A stretch of 36,260 bases of DNA. It comes from Planctomycetota bacterium. GTDB taxonomy: Bacteria; Planctomycetota; Planctomycetia; Pirellulales; Pirellulaceae. A program made the translations under genes and the position numbers. Numbering within the stretch: position 1 is the first letter of the stretch; every line of letters begins with the position of its first letter. Positions 16,726 through 25,433 of this stretch are shown here, piece by piece. The notes below the pieces were generated by a model. It saw only the letters and a list, made by a program, of their open reading frames with translations, made no database searches and had not been told where the DNA came from. The stretch covers positions 1-36,260 of the forward strand of contig JAPLNJ010000273.1 in NCBI GenBank assembly GCA_026692885.1. The letters are read 5' to 3'.

Positions 16726-17832
16726 ATGCGACGAGTACCTCTGGTCGACCTGAAGGCCCAGTATGCCACCATCCGAGAGGAGGTGAACTGCGCCATCCAG
16801 CGGGTGTTGGAAAATGCCTCTTTCATTCTTGGAAGCGAAGTCGCAAGTTTCGAGGCTGCGTTCGCTCAGTACATCGGCGTCCACGGGTCCGTGGGAGTGG
16901 CTTCCGGCACGGCCGCACTCCACCTTGCCTTGCGGGCCTGTGGTGTGGGCCCCGGCGACGAGGTGATTACGACTGCCTTTTCCTTTATTGCGACAGCCGA
17001 GGCCATTTCGCAGTGCGGTGCCCGTCCAGTCTTCGCCGACATCGTCCCCGAAACGTTTAACCTTGATCCCCACGAGGTCGAGAAATTGATCACCCCGCGA
17101 ACGCGGGCGGTCGTACCTGTCCACCTTTATGGCCACCCGGCCGAAATGGAGTCTCTGCGACGGATCGCTGCGGAACACAATTTGTACTTGATCGAAGACT
17201 GCGCCCAGGCGCATGGTGCGGAATACAACGGGCAACGTTGCGGTGCGATAGGAGATGTGGGCTGTTTCAGTTTTTTCCCGGCGAAGAACCTTGGCTGTTA
17301 CGGCGACGGCGGGGCGGTTACCAGCAATAACGAACGCCTACTCAGCGGGATTCGCGCCTTACGAAATCACGGTCGGCTGGACAAGTACGTCCATCAGGAA
17401 ATCGGTTTCGGCGAGCGGCTTGATTCCCTCCAGGCGGCCGTCTTGTCGGTCAAGTTGCAGCACTTGGAGGAGTGGACCGAGGCGCGCCGGCGTCACGCCG
17501 AAACGTACTCGAGGTTGTTGGCCGGCGCCGGCGTAACCTTGCCGGTGGCCAACCCACTGGTACGGCATGTCTATCACCTCTATGTGCTTCGTACGCCGCA
17601 TCGCGATGAATTGCTCGAACGATTGAAGGTGTGCGGCATTGAGGCTGGTGTCCATTACCCCATCCCGATCCATCGTCAGCCAGCGTATCTAAAGCAGGGC
17701 TACGATTCAGTGTGCCTCCCGGTCACCGAACAAGCCGCAGCAGAGGTCCTGTCTTTGCCCATGTATCCCGAGCTACAGGCGGAACAGTTGGAACAGGTAG
17801 CCCGCTGTCTCTGGGACGCAGTTGACAAGTGA
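16726..17832 (+). CDS. DegT/DnrJ/EryC1-type PLP aminotransferase (WbpE-like)
   Basis: This enzyme transfers an amino group, usually from glutamate, to a keto nucleotide sugar using PLP. The 368-residue product begins RRVPLVDLKAQY, has the GVASGTAALHLAL phosphate-binding region near residue 62, VHLYGHPA near 130, IEDCAQAHGAEY near 155, and FFPAKNLGCYGDGG with the predicted PLP Schiff-base Lys187. Family length is normal. It follows the acetyltransferase by 5 bases and completes a dehydrogenase / acetyltransferase / aminotransferase trio for a 3-acetamido sugar. The frame extends upstream to 16435 but that part overlaps the acetyltransferase, so the ATG at 16726 was chosen. Confidence 0.93.
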   Translation: MRRVPLVDLKAQYATIREEVNCAIQRVLENASFILGSEVASFEAAFAQYIGVHGSVGVASGTAALHLALRACGVGPGDEVITTAFSFIATAEAISQCGARPVFADIVPETFNLDPHEVEKLITPRTRAVVPVHLYGHPAEMESLRRIAAEHNLYLIEDCAQAHGAEYNGQRCGAIGDVGCFSFFPAKNLGCYGDGGAVTSNNERLLSGIRALRNHGRLDKYVHQEIGFGERLDSLQAAVLSVKLQHLEEWTEARRRHAETYSRLLAGAGVTLPVANPLVRHVYHLYVLRTPHRDELLERLKVCGIEAGVHYPIPIHRQPAYLKQGYDSVCLPVTEQAAAEVLSLPMYPELQAEQLEQVARCLWDAVDK

Positions 17833-17849
17833 TTCTGGCTGGCGAAAGT

Positions 17850-17855
17850 TACAAT
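17850..17855 (+). promoter_or_regulatory. Candidate -10 element upstream of rfbF
   Basis: TACAAT at 17850-17855, inside the 68-base gap before rfbF, matches the -10 consensus at five of six positions. A TTGACA at 17822-17827 is 22 bases upstream, which is too far for normal spacing. A 9-base T run follows at 17867-17875. This could be an internal promoter for the CDP-sugar module, but the evidence is weak. Confidence 0.3.
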
Positions 17856-17900
17856 GCATCGCCTGCTTTTTTTTTCAATCGGCCGGGGTGGGTTGATCGC

Positions 17901-18680
17901 ATGAAGGTGGTCCTACTCTGCGGCGGACAGGGAACGCGGTTGCGCGAGGAGACGGAGTACCGCCCCAAGCCGCTGGTGGACATCGGGGGTCGTCCGATCC
18001 TGTGGCACATCATGAAGCTCTATGCCCACCACGGCTTTCGCGATTTTGTGCTCTGCCTGGGCTACCGCGGCCAAATGATCAAGGACTACTTCCTGAACTA
18101 CGAGGCGATGAACAACGACTTCACGATCTGCCTCGGCAAGCTGGGCGCGGTGGCCTACCACGGCGAACACGACGAACAGGACTTCCATGTGACCCTGGCC
18201 GAAACAGGGGCCAGCGCGATGACCGGGGGCCGCATCAAGCGGATCGCCAAGTACATCGCGAATGATACGTTCATGGTGACATACGGCGACGGGGTCTCCG
18301 ACGTCAACATACAAGCCTTACTCGACTTTCATCGCGCCCACGGCAAACTGGCCACCTTGACCACGGTCCGCCCCATCTCGCGATACGGGATTCTGAGCCT
18401 GGGTGATGACGCGCAAATCACCGGTTTTTCAGAAAAGCCCCAGGTCGATGGATGGATTAACGCGGGCTTTTTCGTATTCCATCGGCGAGTGTTGGACTAC
18501 TTGGCGGATGACGATTCCATTCTGGAAAGAGAACCGCTGGAACGGCTCGCGTGTGAAGGCCAGCTCATGGCCTTCCGTCACGACGGCTTCTTCTACGCCA
18601 TGGATACTTACCGGGAGTACCAGTACCTCACCGAATTGTGGAGCAGTGGTCGGGCGCCTTGGAGAGTCTGGGAGACATGA
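17901..18680 (+). CDS. rfbF: Glucose-1-phosphate cytidylyltransferase
   Basis: This enzyme makes CDP-glucose from CTP and alpha-D-glucose 1-phosphate, entering the CDP-6-deoxyhexose pathway. The 259-residue product has the nucleotidyltransferase signature [13 protein letters not shown] near residue 6 with [18 protein letters not shown] directly after, [19 protein letters not shown] near 56 (typical of RfbF rather than RmlA), TYGDGVSDV with the metal-binding Asp near 130, and VRPISRYG near 155. The start at 17901 (MKVVLLCGG) is chosen over the upstream open frame from 17829. Its stop overlaps the ATG of the following rfbG-like gene. Confidence 0.94.
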   Translation: MKVVLLCGGQGTRLREETEYRPKPLVDIGGRPILWHIMKLYAHHGFRDFVLCLGYRGQMIKDYFLNYEAMNNDFTICLGKLGAVAYHGEHDEQDFHVTLAETGASAMTGGRIKRIAKYIANDTFMVTYGDGVSDVNIQALLDFHRAHGKLATLTTVRPISRYGILSLGDDAQITGFSEKPQVDGWINAGFFVFHRRVLDYLADDDSILEREPLERLACEGQLMAFRHDGFFYAMDTYREYQYLTELWSSGRAPWRVWET

Positions 18681-19268
18681 ACGCATTCTGGCAAGATCAG
18701 GCCACGCTGCTCACCGGCGTCACGGGACTCGGCGGTGGCTGGCTGGTCAAGCGCCTGCTCGCCGTTGGAGCGGACGTGGTATGTCTGGTGCGAGACTGGG
18801 TGCCACAGGTGGAACTCGTCCGCGCCGGGATATGGGAGCATGTGAAGGTCGTCCGCGGAGACGTCTGCGACCAGGCCCTGCTTAAAGGCGGCCTGGGCGA
18901 GTACGAGATCACAACCGTCTTGCACCTCGCGGCCCAGTCGATTGTGAGCATTGCCAACCGCAATCCCGTTTCGACCTTCGAGACCAACATCCGAGGCATT
19001 CGGTCGCTGCTGGAAGCCTTCCGCCGTAGTCCCAAGGTGAAACAGATTGTGGTGGCTTCCTCAGATAAAGCCTACGATGCACACGAGGCCTTGCCGTACA
19101 CCGAGACGGCTCCTCTGCAGGGTGTGTTACCGCCCCGACCATGTCATGCACCTTCAGGCGGATATCAGGCGACTGCAACAGGCTACGGGATGGAGTCCGC
19201 AAATGGATCTTGACCAAGGACTACGTCAGACAATCGCGTGGTATCAAAGTCGACTCGAACGGGGGTAA
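18677..19268 (+). pseudogene. rfbG: CDP-glucose 4,6-dehydratase-like gene truncated and joined out of frame to another epimerase's tail
   Basis: From the ATG at 18677, overlapping the rfbF stop, the frame encodes an SDR N-terminus: [16 protein letters not shown] near residue 12, [37 protein letters not shown] and [10 protein letters not shown]. The next expected element, the catalytic YxxxK (usually YDVSKS), is absent. From about 19120 another frame reads [17 protein letters not shown], then [14 protein letters not shown] to TAA at 19266-19268, a typical C-terminus of a nucleotide-sugar epimerase/reductase. The two pieces may come from one gene or, more likely, from rfbG and a neighbouring epimerase joined by one deletion. 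The catalytic Tyr/Lys and substrate domain are gone, so CDP-glucose dehydration would need another enzyme. Confidence 0.82.
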
Positions 19269-19272
19269 TTGC

Positions 19273-20058
19273 ATGAAACCGAACGCCGATGTCATCAGCA
19301 GCCTCGGGCACCATGCCGCGAAGTACACCCCGTGCGAGGCCGATGCACCGGCCACGCTAGGCACGGCCTTCGAAGCCTCGCCTCTGTCGTTGGCGCAACG
19401 TCTGCAGGCATTTCCTCGCCATTCACGACGTCAAGATATCGCGCGATTTCTGGCGAAATATGAACTCTTCAAACTGTGTGTGGGGGTTCATGGAAGTGTT
19501 GCCGAATGCGGGGTCTTCACTGATACCGGTTTACTGGCATGGATGCATTTCTCAACCATTCTTGAGCCGTACAACCATACGCGACGGATTATTGGATTCG
19601 ACACATTCGCTGGCTTTCCCGCAGTGAGCGGAAAGGATCTCGACCAGGGAAATTCCGAACACTTGCACGCGGGCGCCTTTGGGACGCATCCCGGCATCCG
19701 GGAGGAAATCGAAGCCTTCGTGGCCATTCACGATCAGAATCGTCCCTTGGGACACATTCCGAAAGTGGAACTGGTCGCTGGAAACGCCTGTGAAACCATA
19801 CCGCACTATGTCGAGACGCATCCCCACGTGATCATCAGCCTCCTGTACTTGGATTTCGACATCTACGAGCCCACCAAAGCGGCGCTGCAAAACTTGTATC
19901 CTCGTGTCGTCAAAGGTGGCATCGTGGCCTTCGACGAATTGAACTGTGCCGAGTTTCCCGGAGAGACGGTTGCGATGCTCGAATCGCTCGGCCCCGATCT
20001 ACCCGAACTGCGCCGCTTCAGTTTCGATCCCTACATTTCCTACTTGGTGAGATCCTAA
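19273..20058 (+). CDS. TylF/MycF-like sugar O-methyltransferase
   Basis: TylF/MycF enzymes are metal-dependent SAM O-methyltransferases that methylate hydroxyls of deoxysugars. The 261-residue product contains GSVAECGVFTDTGLLAW near residue 76 (SAM-binding loop), IIGFDTFAGFP near 107, VELVAGNACETIP near 163, and YLDFDIYEPTKAAL near 195 with the acidic residues expected to bind the metal. FDELNCAEFPGET follows. The start at 19273 follows a GGGGG-type ribosome site at 19261-19265. It sits between the CDP-sugar genes and the transketolase pair, so the substrate is probably the same sugar. Confidence 0.85.
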   Translation: MKPNADVISSLGHHAAKYTPCEADAPATLGTAFEASPLSLAQRLQAFPRHSRRQDIARFLAKYELFKLCVGVHGSVAECGVFTDTGLLAWMHFSTILEPYNHTRRIIGFDTFAGFPAVSGKDLDQGNSEHLHAGAFGTHPGIREEIEAFVAIHDQNRPLGHIPKVELVAGNACETIPHYVETHPHVIISLLYLDFDIYEPTKAALQNLYPRVVKGGIVAFDELNCAEFPGETVAMLESLGPDLPELRRFSFDPYISYLVRS

Positions 20059-20063
20059 GTCGC

Positions 20064-20924
20064 ATGGCGTTTGCTTGTGGCCTCCTCCCCACGGCGGAGC
20101 TCAACCAGGACCCCCTGGGTTCTACAGACCTTGCACGGACCATCCGATGCGAGGTCCTACGGATGGTCCACGCCGCCAAGGCATCGCACGTCGGTAGTTG
20201 CCTGTCGATCGCCGACATCTTGGCCGTACTGTACGCCCGCGTGCTCAGTACGGACGCCGGTTGGGCGAATTGGCCCGACCGGGATCGCTTTGTGCTCAGT
20301 AAGGGCCACGCCGCAGCGGCCTTGTATGCTGTGCTGGCGGAGCAGGGATTCTTTTCGCGGACCTGGCTCGCCACCTACTGTCAAGACGGTTCGCCACTGC
20401 CAGGGCATGTGACCAGCCACGGGATACCCGGAGTGGACGTGTCCACAGGATCCCTCGGACATGGACTACCCATCGCCTGTGGCATGGCGCTCGCAGGCAA
20501 GCGAGAGCAACACCCGTATCGCGTTTTCGCGATGTTGAGCGATGGCGAGTGCGACGAGGGATCTGTTTGGGAGGCGATTCTTTTCGCTCCGCACCATCAA
20601 TTGGACAACTTGGTGGCGATTGTGGACTACAACAAGATTCAGAGCTTCGGCAGCGTGAAAGAAGTGCTCGACTTGGAGCCGTTCGCGGACAAGTGGCGGG
20701 CCTTCCGCTGGGCCGTTCGCGAGATCGACGGGCACGATCATGACCAAATCGAGACGGCCCTAAAGGCGGTGCCATTCGAACCGGGCCGCCCGAGCGCAGT
20801 GGTCGCCCACACCACGAAGGGTAAGGGCGTTAGTTTCATGGAGAACCAGTTGGCCTGGCACTACAAATCGCCCAACACCGAACAGTTGGCCGCAGCCCTG
20901 GCCGAGTTGGAGACGCAAGCGTGA
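20064..20924 (+). CDS. Transketolase-like N-terminal subunit (ThDP-binding)
   Basis: This is half of a split transketolase that transfers a two-carbon ketol unit using thiamine diphosphate. The 286-residue product has SHVGSCLSIADILAVLY near residue 41, SKGHAAAALYAVL near 79, STGSLGHGLPIACGMAL near 127, and the ThDP/Mg motif SDGECDEG (159-166) ending in YNKIQS (Asn190). HTTKGKGVSFME follows. Its stop overlaps the next gene's GTG start. Its place inside a CDP-sugar module, rather than next to pentose-phosphate or DXP genes, suggests it builds or branches a sugar for the polysaccharide; this is inference. Confidence 0.92.
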   Translation: MAFACGLLPTAELNQDPLGSTDLARTIRCEVLRMVHAAKASHVGSCLSIADILAVLYARVLSTDAGWANWPDRDRFVLSKGHAAAALYAVLAEQGFFSRTWLATYCQDGSPLPGHVTSHGIPGVDVSTGSLGHGLPIACGMALAGKREQHPYRVFAMLSDGECDEGSVWEAILFAPHHQLDNLVAIVDYNKIQSFGSVKEVLDLEPFADKWRAFRWAVREIDGHDHDQIETALKAVPFEPGRPSAVVAHTTKGKGVSFMENQLAWHYKSPNTEQLAAALAELETQA

Positions 20925-21859
20925 GGACGGCCTTCATCGAAACGCTGTGCCAGTTGGCCGCGGAGGATTCACGGATCTGGCTACTGACGGGGGATCTGGG
21001 CTACTCGGTGCTGGAGCGGTTCGCGGAGCGATTCCCGGAACGGTTCGTGAACGTGGGCGTGGCCGAGCAGAACATGACCGGGGTGGCGGCCGGACTGGCC
21101 CTCTGTGATAAGGTCGTATTCACGTACTCGATCGCGAATTTCTCGACACTTCGGTGTCTGGAACAAATTCGCAACGACGTCTGCTACCACAACCTGAGCG
21201 TGAAGGTGGTGGCGATTGGCGGTGGCTTGGCGTACGGCCCGCAGGGCTACACGCATTATGGTGTCGAGGACTTAGCCGTGATGCGAGCGCTGCCCAACAT
21301 GGCGGTCGTCGCACCGGGCGATCCTATGGAGACCCGACTGGCAACAAGAGTGGTCGCCCAGCATCCTGGTCCCTGCTATTTACGCCTTGGAAAGGCACAC
21401 GAATCCTTCGTACATCTGCAAGAACCGGAGTTTGTGTTCGGCAAGGCGATCACGGTGCGACGTGGGGGTGATGCGACCTTGGTAACCACTGGAGGAACAT
21501 TGAAGCTGGCGGTAGAGGCGGCAGATGCATTGGCTCGGGAAGGTGTGGCGGTGCATGTGATGAGCATTCCGTTTCTATCGCCGTTGGATGTGGATGCGTT
21601 ACAGGCGGCGGCGGGGTGCACACGCTTAATCTGTGTGTTGGAAGAACACGGCTCGGTCGGGGGACTGTCCGATGCCGTGGCGCGATCTCTGGTGGGGCAC
21701 ACGCCGTGCAGGCTGCACTTCGTCACCGTGGATACACCCTGGTTGCTTCAGAGCCGACGGATTGGTTCCCAAGCGTACTTGGCGAAACGCCTGGGGTTTA
21801 CGGTGGACGCCATTACCCGGCAGGTGCTCGAATGGCTGAGCGAGCCGCAAGGGCCTTGA
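20921..21859 (+). CDS. Transketolase-like C-terminal subunit
   Basis: This is the pyrimidine-binding and C-terminal half of the split transketolase. The 312-residue product includes TGDLGYSVLERF near residue 23, VNVGVAEQNM near 43-52 with the predicted cofactor-activating Glu49, FTYSIANFSTLRCLEQIRND near 67, GGGLAYGPQGYTHYGVEDLAVMR near 100, and a C-terminal transketolase domain. It starts at a GTG overlapping the N-subunit stop (GTGA), so the two are translationally coupled and should form one alpha2beta2-type enzyme. Confidence 0.92.
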   Translation: MRTAFIETLCQLAAEDSRIWLLTGDLGYSVLERFAERFPERFVNVGVAEQNMTGVAAGLALCDKVVFTYSIANFSTLRCLEQIRNDVCYHNLSVKVVAIGGGLAYGPQGYTHYGVEDLAVMRALPNMAVVAPGDPMETRLATRVVAQHPGPCYLRLGKAHESFVHLQEPEFVFGKAITVRRGGDATLVTTGGTLKLAVEAADALAREGVAVHVMSIPFLSPLDVDALQAAAGCTRLICVLEEHGSVGGLSDAVARSLVGHTPCRLHFVTVDTPWLLQSRRIGSQAYLAKRLGFTVDAITRQVLEWLSEPQGP

Positions 21860-21866
21860 AGACAGC

Positions 21867-23207
21867 ATGAAACCGATGCAATTTCCCAAATGGCTGCTGC
21901 GGAAGCTGGACGGCCTTCAGGGCTCGCGGCGTCATGTGCTGCTGCTCGCCGGCGGCTCGGCGGCCGCGCAGGCCATCGGGATCGTAACCCTCATTCTCAG
22001 CACTCGTTTCTTCGGGGCCACAAGCTACGGGTATGCTGCAACGTTTATCGGATTGGTGGGGATGGTGGCTCCGTTCGCGGCCCTCCGGTACGACTTGGCG
22101 ATCGTCATCGCGGACACTGAACACGAAGCATCCGTCATGTTCTGGCTTTGTTTGGTCCTGAGCATGGTCATCGCGGTCCTCTCCGCGGTGCTCATTGCCG
22201 TGATCGTCGGCGTGTTGGCGGTGCCTCCCTATGCGGAGATGGGCTGGACCGTAATGCTCGCGGCGCTGCTGATTTTAGGGCAAGGCATCACGAACACCCT
22301 GACGGCATGGAACAATCGCCTGCGTCTGTACCGCCCCATCGTTTGGCAAAGAGTTCTTTGCAGCATCGCATCCTTGGTGGTCGTGGCGATTTTCGCGGTC
22401 CTACATCGGACCGAATGGATGCAACTCGCTCTTTCGATGCTCATCGCCACCGGATTCGGCCTATTCGTCCTGGCGACAGCGATCCACCGTGGCGGACACT
22501 TGCCAAGCATCTCCGGTGTCGGTCTCTCATCGCTCTGGTCGCAAGCTCGCCGTCATGCGCAATTTCCCTTGTATAATCTGCCAATGACGGCGATGGATCA
22601 AATAACCGCCGGACTGCCGATTCCGTTTCTGGCCGCGAGTTTCGGGCCGGCCGTGGCAGCCAATTACGCCTTGGCCAACAACGTCCTGCGGGCTCCCGCT
22701 TCCTGGGTTTCCGGAGCGGTGGGCCAGGTCTTCTTCGAGCGTGCATCACGGTCCCGGCATGACCGTCAAAGCCTCCGCTCCTTGCTCCACAGGAGCATCC
22801 GTACGCTGTTCCTGATCTTCATTCTCCCCGCCGCCCTGCTGCTGTTGACTACTCCTTGGCTGTTCCCGGGCGTGTTCGGTCCGTCCTACGGCGAGGCCGG
22901 CCATTTCGCGCAGGCGATGCTGCCGTTGGTGTTCCTGGGTTGCCTGTTCTCTCCGGTAAGTACACTGCCGTCAGTCCTTGGGCGGCAGGGCACGCATCTA
23001 GCCTTTTCCAGCGTCGCTTGCGCTGGGCGTGTCCTGGCTATCCCCTTGGCGAGCTACTACCAGTCACCGATGCTGCTCGTCGCAGTCATGGTCAGCATCG
23101 AAAGCGTCACCAGCCTGGCCTTTGCGACTTGGATTTTCTTCTTAGTGAGGCCGCCGGACGACACGCCGGATGCCGTGAACGAGAAAGGACGTGCGGATCT
23201 TGTGTAA
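21867..23207 (+). CDS. Wzx-type lipid-linked oligosaccharide flippase (MATE/PST family membrane protein)
   Basis: This predicted inner-membrane transporter flips undecaprenyl-linked repeat units to the periplasm. The 446-residue product is hydrophobic throughout with about 12 membrane spans. The first span region is GGSAAAQAIGIVTLILSTRF near residue 31, followed by YGYAATFIGLVGM, a family-like pattern. Internal features include LPMTAMDQITAGLPIPFLA near 239 and NYALANNVLRAPASWVS near 266. It begins 8 bases after the transketolase gene and overlaps the next glycosyltransferase, consistent with co-transcription. With the Wzy/WaaL-type protein at 31854 it supports a Wzx/Wzy-dependent pathway. Confidence 0.88.
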   Translation: MKPMQFPKWLLRKLDGLQGSRRHVLLLAGGSAAAQAIGIVTLILSTRFFGATSYGYAATFIGLVGMVAPFAALRYDLAIVIADTEHEASVMFWLCLVLSMVIAVLSAVLIAVIVGVLAVPPYAEMGWTVMLAALLILGQGITNTLTAWNNRLRLYRPIVWQRVLCSIASLVVVAIFAVLHRTEWMQLALSMLIATGFGLFVLATAIHRGGHLPSISGVGLSSLWSQARRHAQFPLYNLPMTAMDQITAGLPIPFLAASFGPAVAANYALANNVLRAPASWVSGAVGQVFFERASRSRHDRQSLRSLLHRSIRTLFLIFILPAALLLLTTPWLFPGVFGPSYGEAGHFAQAMLPLVFLGCLFSPVSTLPSVLGRQGTHLAFSSVACAGRVLAIPLASYYQSPMLLVAVMVSIESVTSLAFATWIFFLVRPPDDTPDAVNEKGRADLV

Positions 23208-24357
23208 GTCCCAGCCACTGCTGACGATTAGCGTAATCACCTGGAATCGGTGCCGATTCCTGCAGGACTTCCTCGCATCGGTCGATACGCAATCCTGCGA
23301 GATTGATCCGCGGGAGGTTGAAGTCGTCGTGTCGGACAACGCTTCCGAGGACGCGACACCCGAGGTCGTGGCAGACTTCAAGCGGACATCGACTTTGCCG
23401 GTGCAATACTTCCGAAACGAAACCAACGTGGGTTCGGTCAAGAACATGTTGCTGGCTCTGCAGCGGTCCACCGGACGCTTCTGGATGTTCTATGGGGATG
23501 ACGACCTCGTTCCCGCGGGACGCCTGAAACAAATTATCTCCCTGCTAGCCCAACACCGAGACCAGCCTGCCGTTCTATTCCAAGGTGAAGGCGATTCACC
23601 TCCCGTGCCGAACGTAACTCAGCCGACGGCGATCACGCTGACGGAGGCCGCCCGCTCGTACTTCTACCCCTTCGGCAATCCTGGGCGATTTGCCGTACGG
23701 ACAGATCTGGCACTAACGGCAATGGACGAATTGCCGGAGGTGGCGACGATCACTTGGCCACAAACAGCGATTGGATTCACCGCCATGTGGGTGAGTTCGA
23801 ACGCGAAACCACTGCTGCTCGCACCGTTTCCCGGTGGTGCGAGTCCCAATCATTCCCGGAATACCATCTATACAATGTCGTACGTTTGGTGCACCATGTA
23901 CCGCGATCTGCTGCACTGCGCATGGATGGTGCGACAGCGCATCGGGAACAGAGAGATCCGCCAAAATGTGTATGACGCAGCATGCTTCCATCTGTTTTCC
24001 TGGTCGCGAATCAAATCTCTCACAATACAATTGCTAATCTACTCATTAATTGAAGATCAGCCGGCCGTCAGAAGAGTGCGCGGTAGTGTAAGACGTACTG
24101 TTCGGCGATTGCCCCTAAGACTGTTGCCTTATGGCATGATACCTTGGATTGTCCTCCTGCTCCCAAAATGGTTCCGATTTGGAGTGGCATGGCTTGCTCA
24201 GAGAATGCACTGGCTCGTTTCTGGTAGCTCCCTTCGGGTCTCGTTAAGACAGCGAATCGCGACCGCTAAAGCCGAGCTCTTGTCTGCCGGCAATGGTCGA
24301 AAAGACGAGCGACGATTTTCGATTGACGAGGAAGAACTCTGGAGGACGGAGTGTTAG
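23191..24357 (+). CDS. Glycosyltransferase family 2
   Basis: This is an inverting GT-A glycosyltransferase acting on the lipid-linked glycan. The 388-residue product begins with LTISVITWNRCRFLQDFL (residues ~10-27), VVSDNASEDATPEV near 48, FRNETNVGSVKNML near 74, and the metal-binding YGDDDLVPAGR near 99, the DxD position. A hydrophobic stretch (YGMIPWIVLLLP) near residue 315 may tether it to the membrane. The GTG start at 23191 lies 17 bases inside the flippase gene and follows an AAAGGA. The last ~350 bases are visibly more AT-rich than the 5' half. Confidence 0.87.
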   Translation: MRILCKSQPLLTISVITWNRCRFLQDFLASVDTQSCEIDPREVEVVVSDNASEDATPEVVADFKRTSTLPVQYFRNETNVGSVKNMLLALQRSTGRFWMFYGDDDLVPAGRLKQIISLLAQHRDQPAVLFQGEGDSPPVPNVTQPTAITLTEAARSYFYPFGNPGRFAVRTDLALTAMDELPEVATITWPQTAIGFTAMWVSSNAKPLLLAPFPGGASPNHSRNTIYTMSYVWCTMYRDLLHCAWMVRQRIGNREIRQNVYDAACFHLFSWSRIKSLTIQLLIYSLIEDQPAVRRVRGSVRRTVRRLPLRLLPYGMIPWIVLLLPKWFRFGVAWLAQRMHWLVSGSSLRVSLRQRIATAKAELLSAGNGRKDERRFSIDEEELWRTEC

Positions 24358-24554
24358 CAGTATGGTGGTTCTGATGTACATCAGGTTTCCACGCGGGCCG
24401 CGGCGCGCTCGCGAAATGCCACGTGCCTCAATATTCGTCTCTGAGTCAACACTAAACGATTCTAACGCTATTATGCAAACAAGCGTAGATCTTACAGAGC
24501 TCGGCTCGTACCGGCCCGTTCTTAAGACGGTTCTCAATGTAGGATAATCCCCAC

Positions 24555-25433
24555 GTGTTACGCATTGTGTTTCTGACTAACGGAGGGAACGTCGAATTAG
24601 ACGTCATAAGGCGTCTTCGGAGACAGAACTTGCGTGTGCATGCCATTGTGCATCAAACCTCCTGGACTCTTGAGAAAAGGCGTCGCGGAAACGAGCCTTG
24701 GCATGCGCACCAGCTATCAGGCCTTAAACTATTCCTTCGTGTGGCCAGATTCTATGCGCATGCTTTCGTCCACAGACGCAACTTTCCTTGGCGCGCCGAG
24801 AAGGTGTTCCCTGGAGGCCCGTTGAACAGTGCTACCATGCGCGATAGGTTGTTGGCGCTCCAACCAGATCTAGTTGTTCTGGGGGGCATTGGGATTCTCT
24901 CTCCTGCGCTAATTCAGGTGGCCCGTCTCGGTGTCATCAATGCTCATCCCGGTTTGCTGCCTTGGGTGCGAGGTTGCGGGGTTGTGGGAAACGCTTTGCT
25001 GCGAGGAGTTCCCGTCGGGGCGACGGCGCACTACATTGATGTGGGTATCGACACCGGGCCGGTGATTGAGCGACGTCTGTTGGCACTCACAGGCCGTGAG
25101 GAGTCGCTCGGTGAGATCGAGAGAGCCGCCGACGGCCTGGCTGCCGATATGCTCGTCGAGATTATCGGCGGAATACTAAAATCGAACAAAGTTCCGCTGT
25201 CGCAGCAGCAGACTTCGAAGGCCCCTATCTGTCGCTGGTTGTCTGCCGACGATCGAGCGGCGGTCGATCAGTTCGTCAAAGCGGGTCGCGCGAAATCGCT
25301 TTTCGACCAGTGGTCGCAATGGTGCGTCGAGAGGATGACTTGGTGTTTGCCGGTCGACTTTCAGGGCCCCGACTTGGGCCTTTTCCAGGGGTTCAACGTG
25401 GACCGTTTTCGGGAGACCGAGAATCGGCCCTAA
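24555..25433 (+). CDS. Formyltransferase-family protein (probable sugar N-formyltransferase)
   Basis: Formyltransferases of this fold use N10-formyltetrahydrofolate to formylate an amino group, often on a 3- or 4-amino sugar. The 292-residue product has VVLGGIGILSP near residue 107, then VINAHPGLLPWVRGCGVVG with the catalytic-type Asn129 and His131, and GATAHYIDVGIDTGPVI with Asp166: the Asn-His-Asp triad of the family. The start is a GTG at 24555. A 197-base spacer separates it from the upstream GT2 gene, and a 103-bp inverted-repeat element begins at its stop codon. With no aminotransferase nearby except the one at 16726, the amino-sugar substrate is uncertain. Confidence 0.83.
   Translation: MLRIVFLTNGGNVELDVIRRLRRQNLRVHAIVHQTSWTLEKRRRGNEPWHAHQLSGLKLFLRVARFYAHAFVHRRNFPWRAEKVFPGGPLNSATMRDRLLALQPDLVVLGGIGILSPALIQVARLGVINAHPGLLPWVRGCGVVGNALLRGVPVGATAHYIDVGIDTGPVIERRLLALTGREESLGEIERAADGLAADMLVEIIGGILKSNKVPLSQQQTSKAPICRWLSADDRAAVDQFVKAGRAKSLFDQWSQWCVERMTWCLPVDFQGPDLGLFQGFNVDRFRETENRP

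Noticed and set aside
24293..24547. 84-codon + frame in the gap before the formyltransferase gene
   Set aside because: It begins inside the GT2 gene and the translation has no recognisable pattern; a minus-strand frame of similar length covers the same bases.
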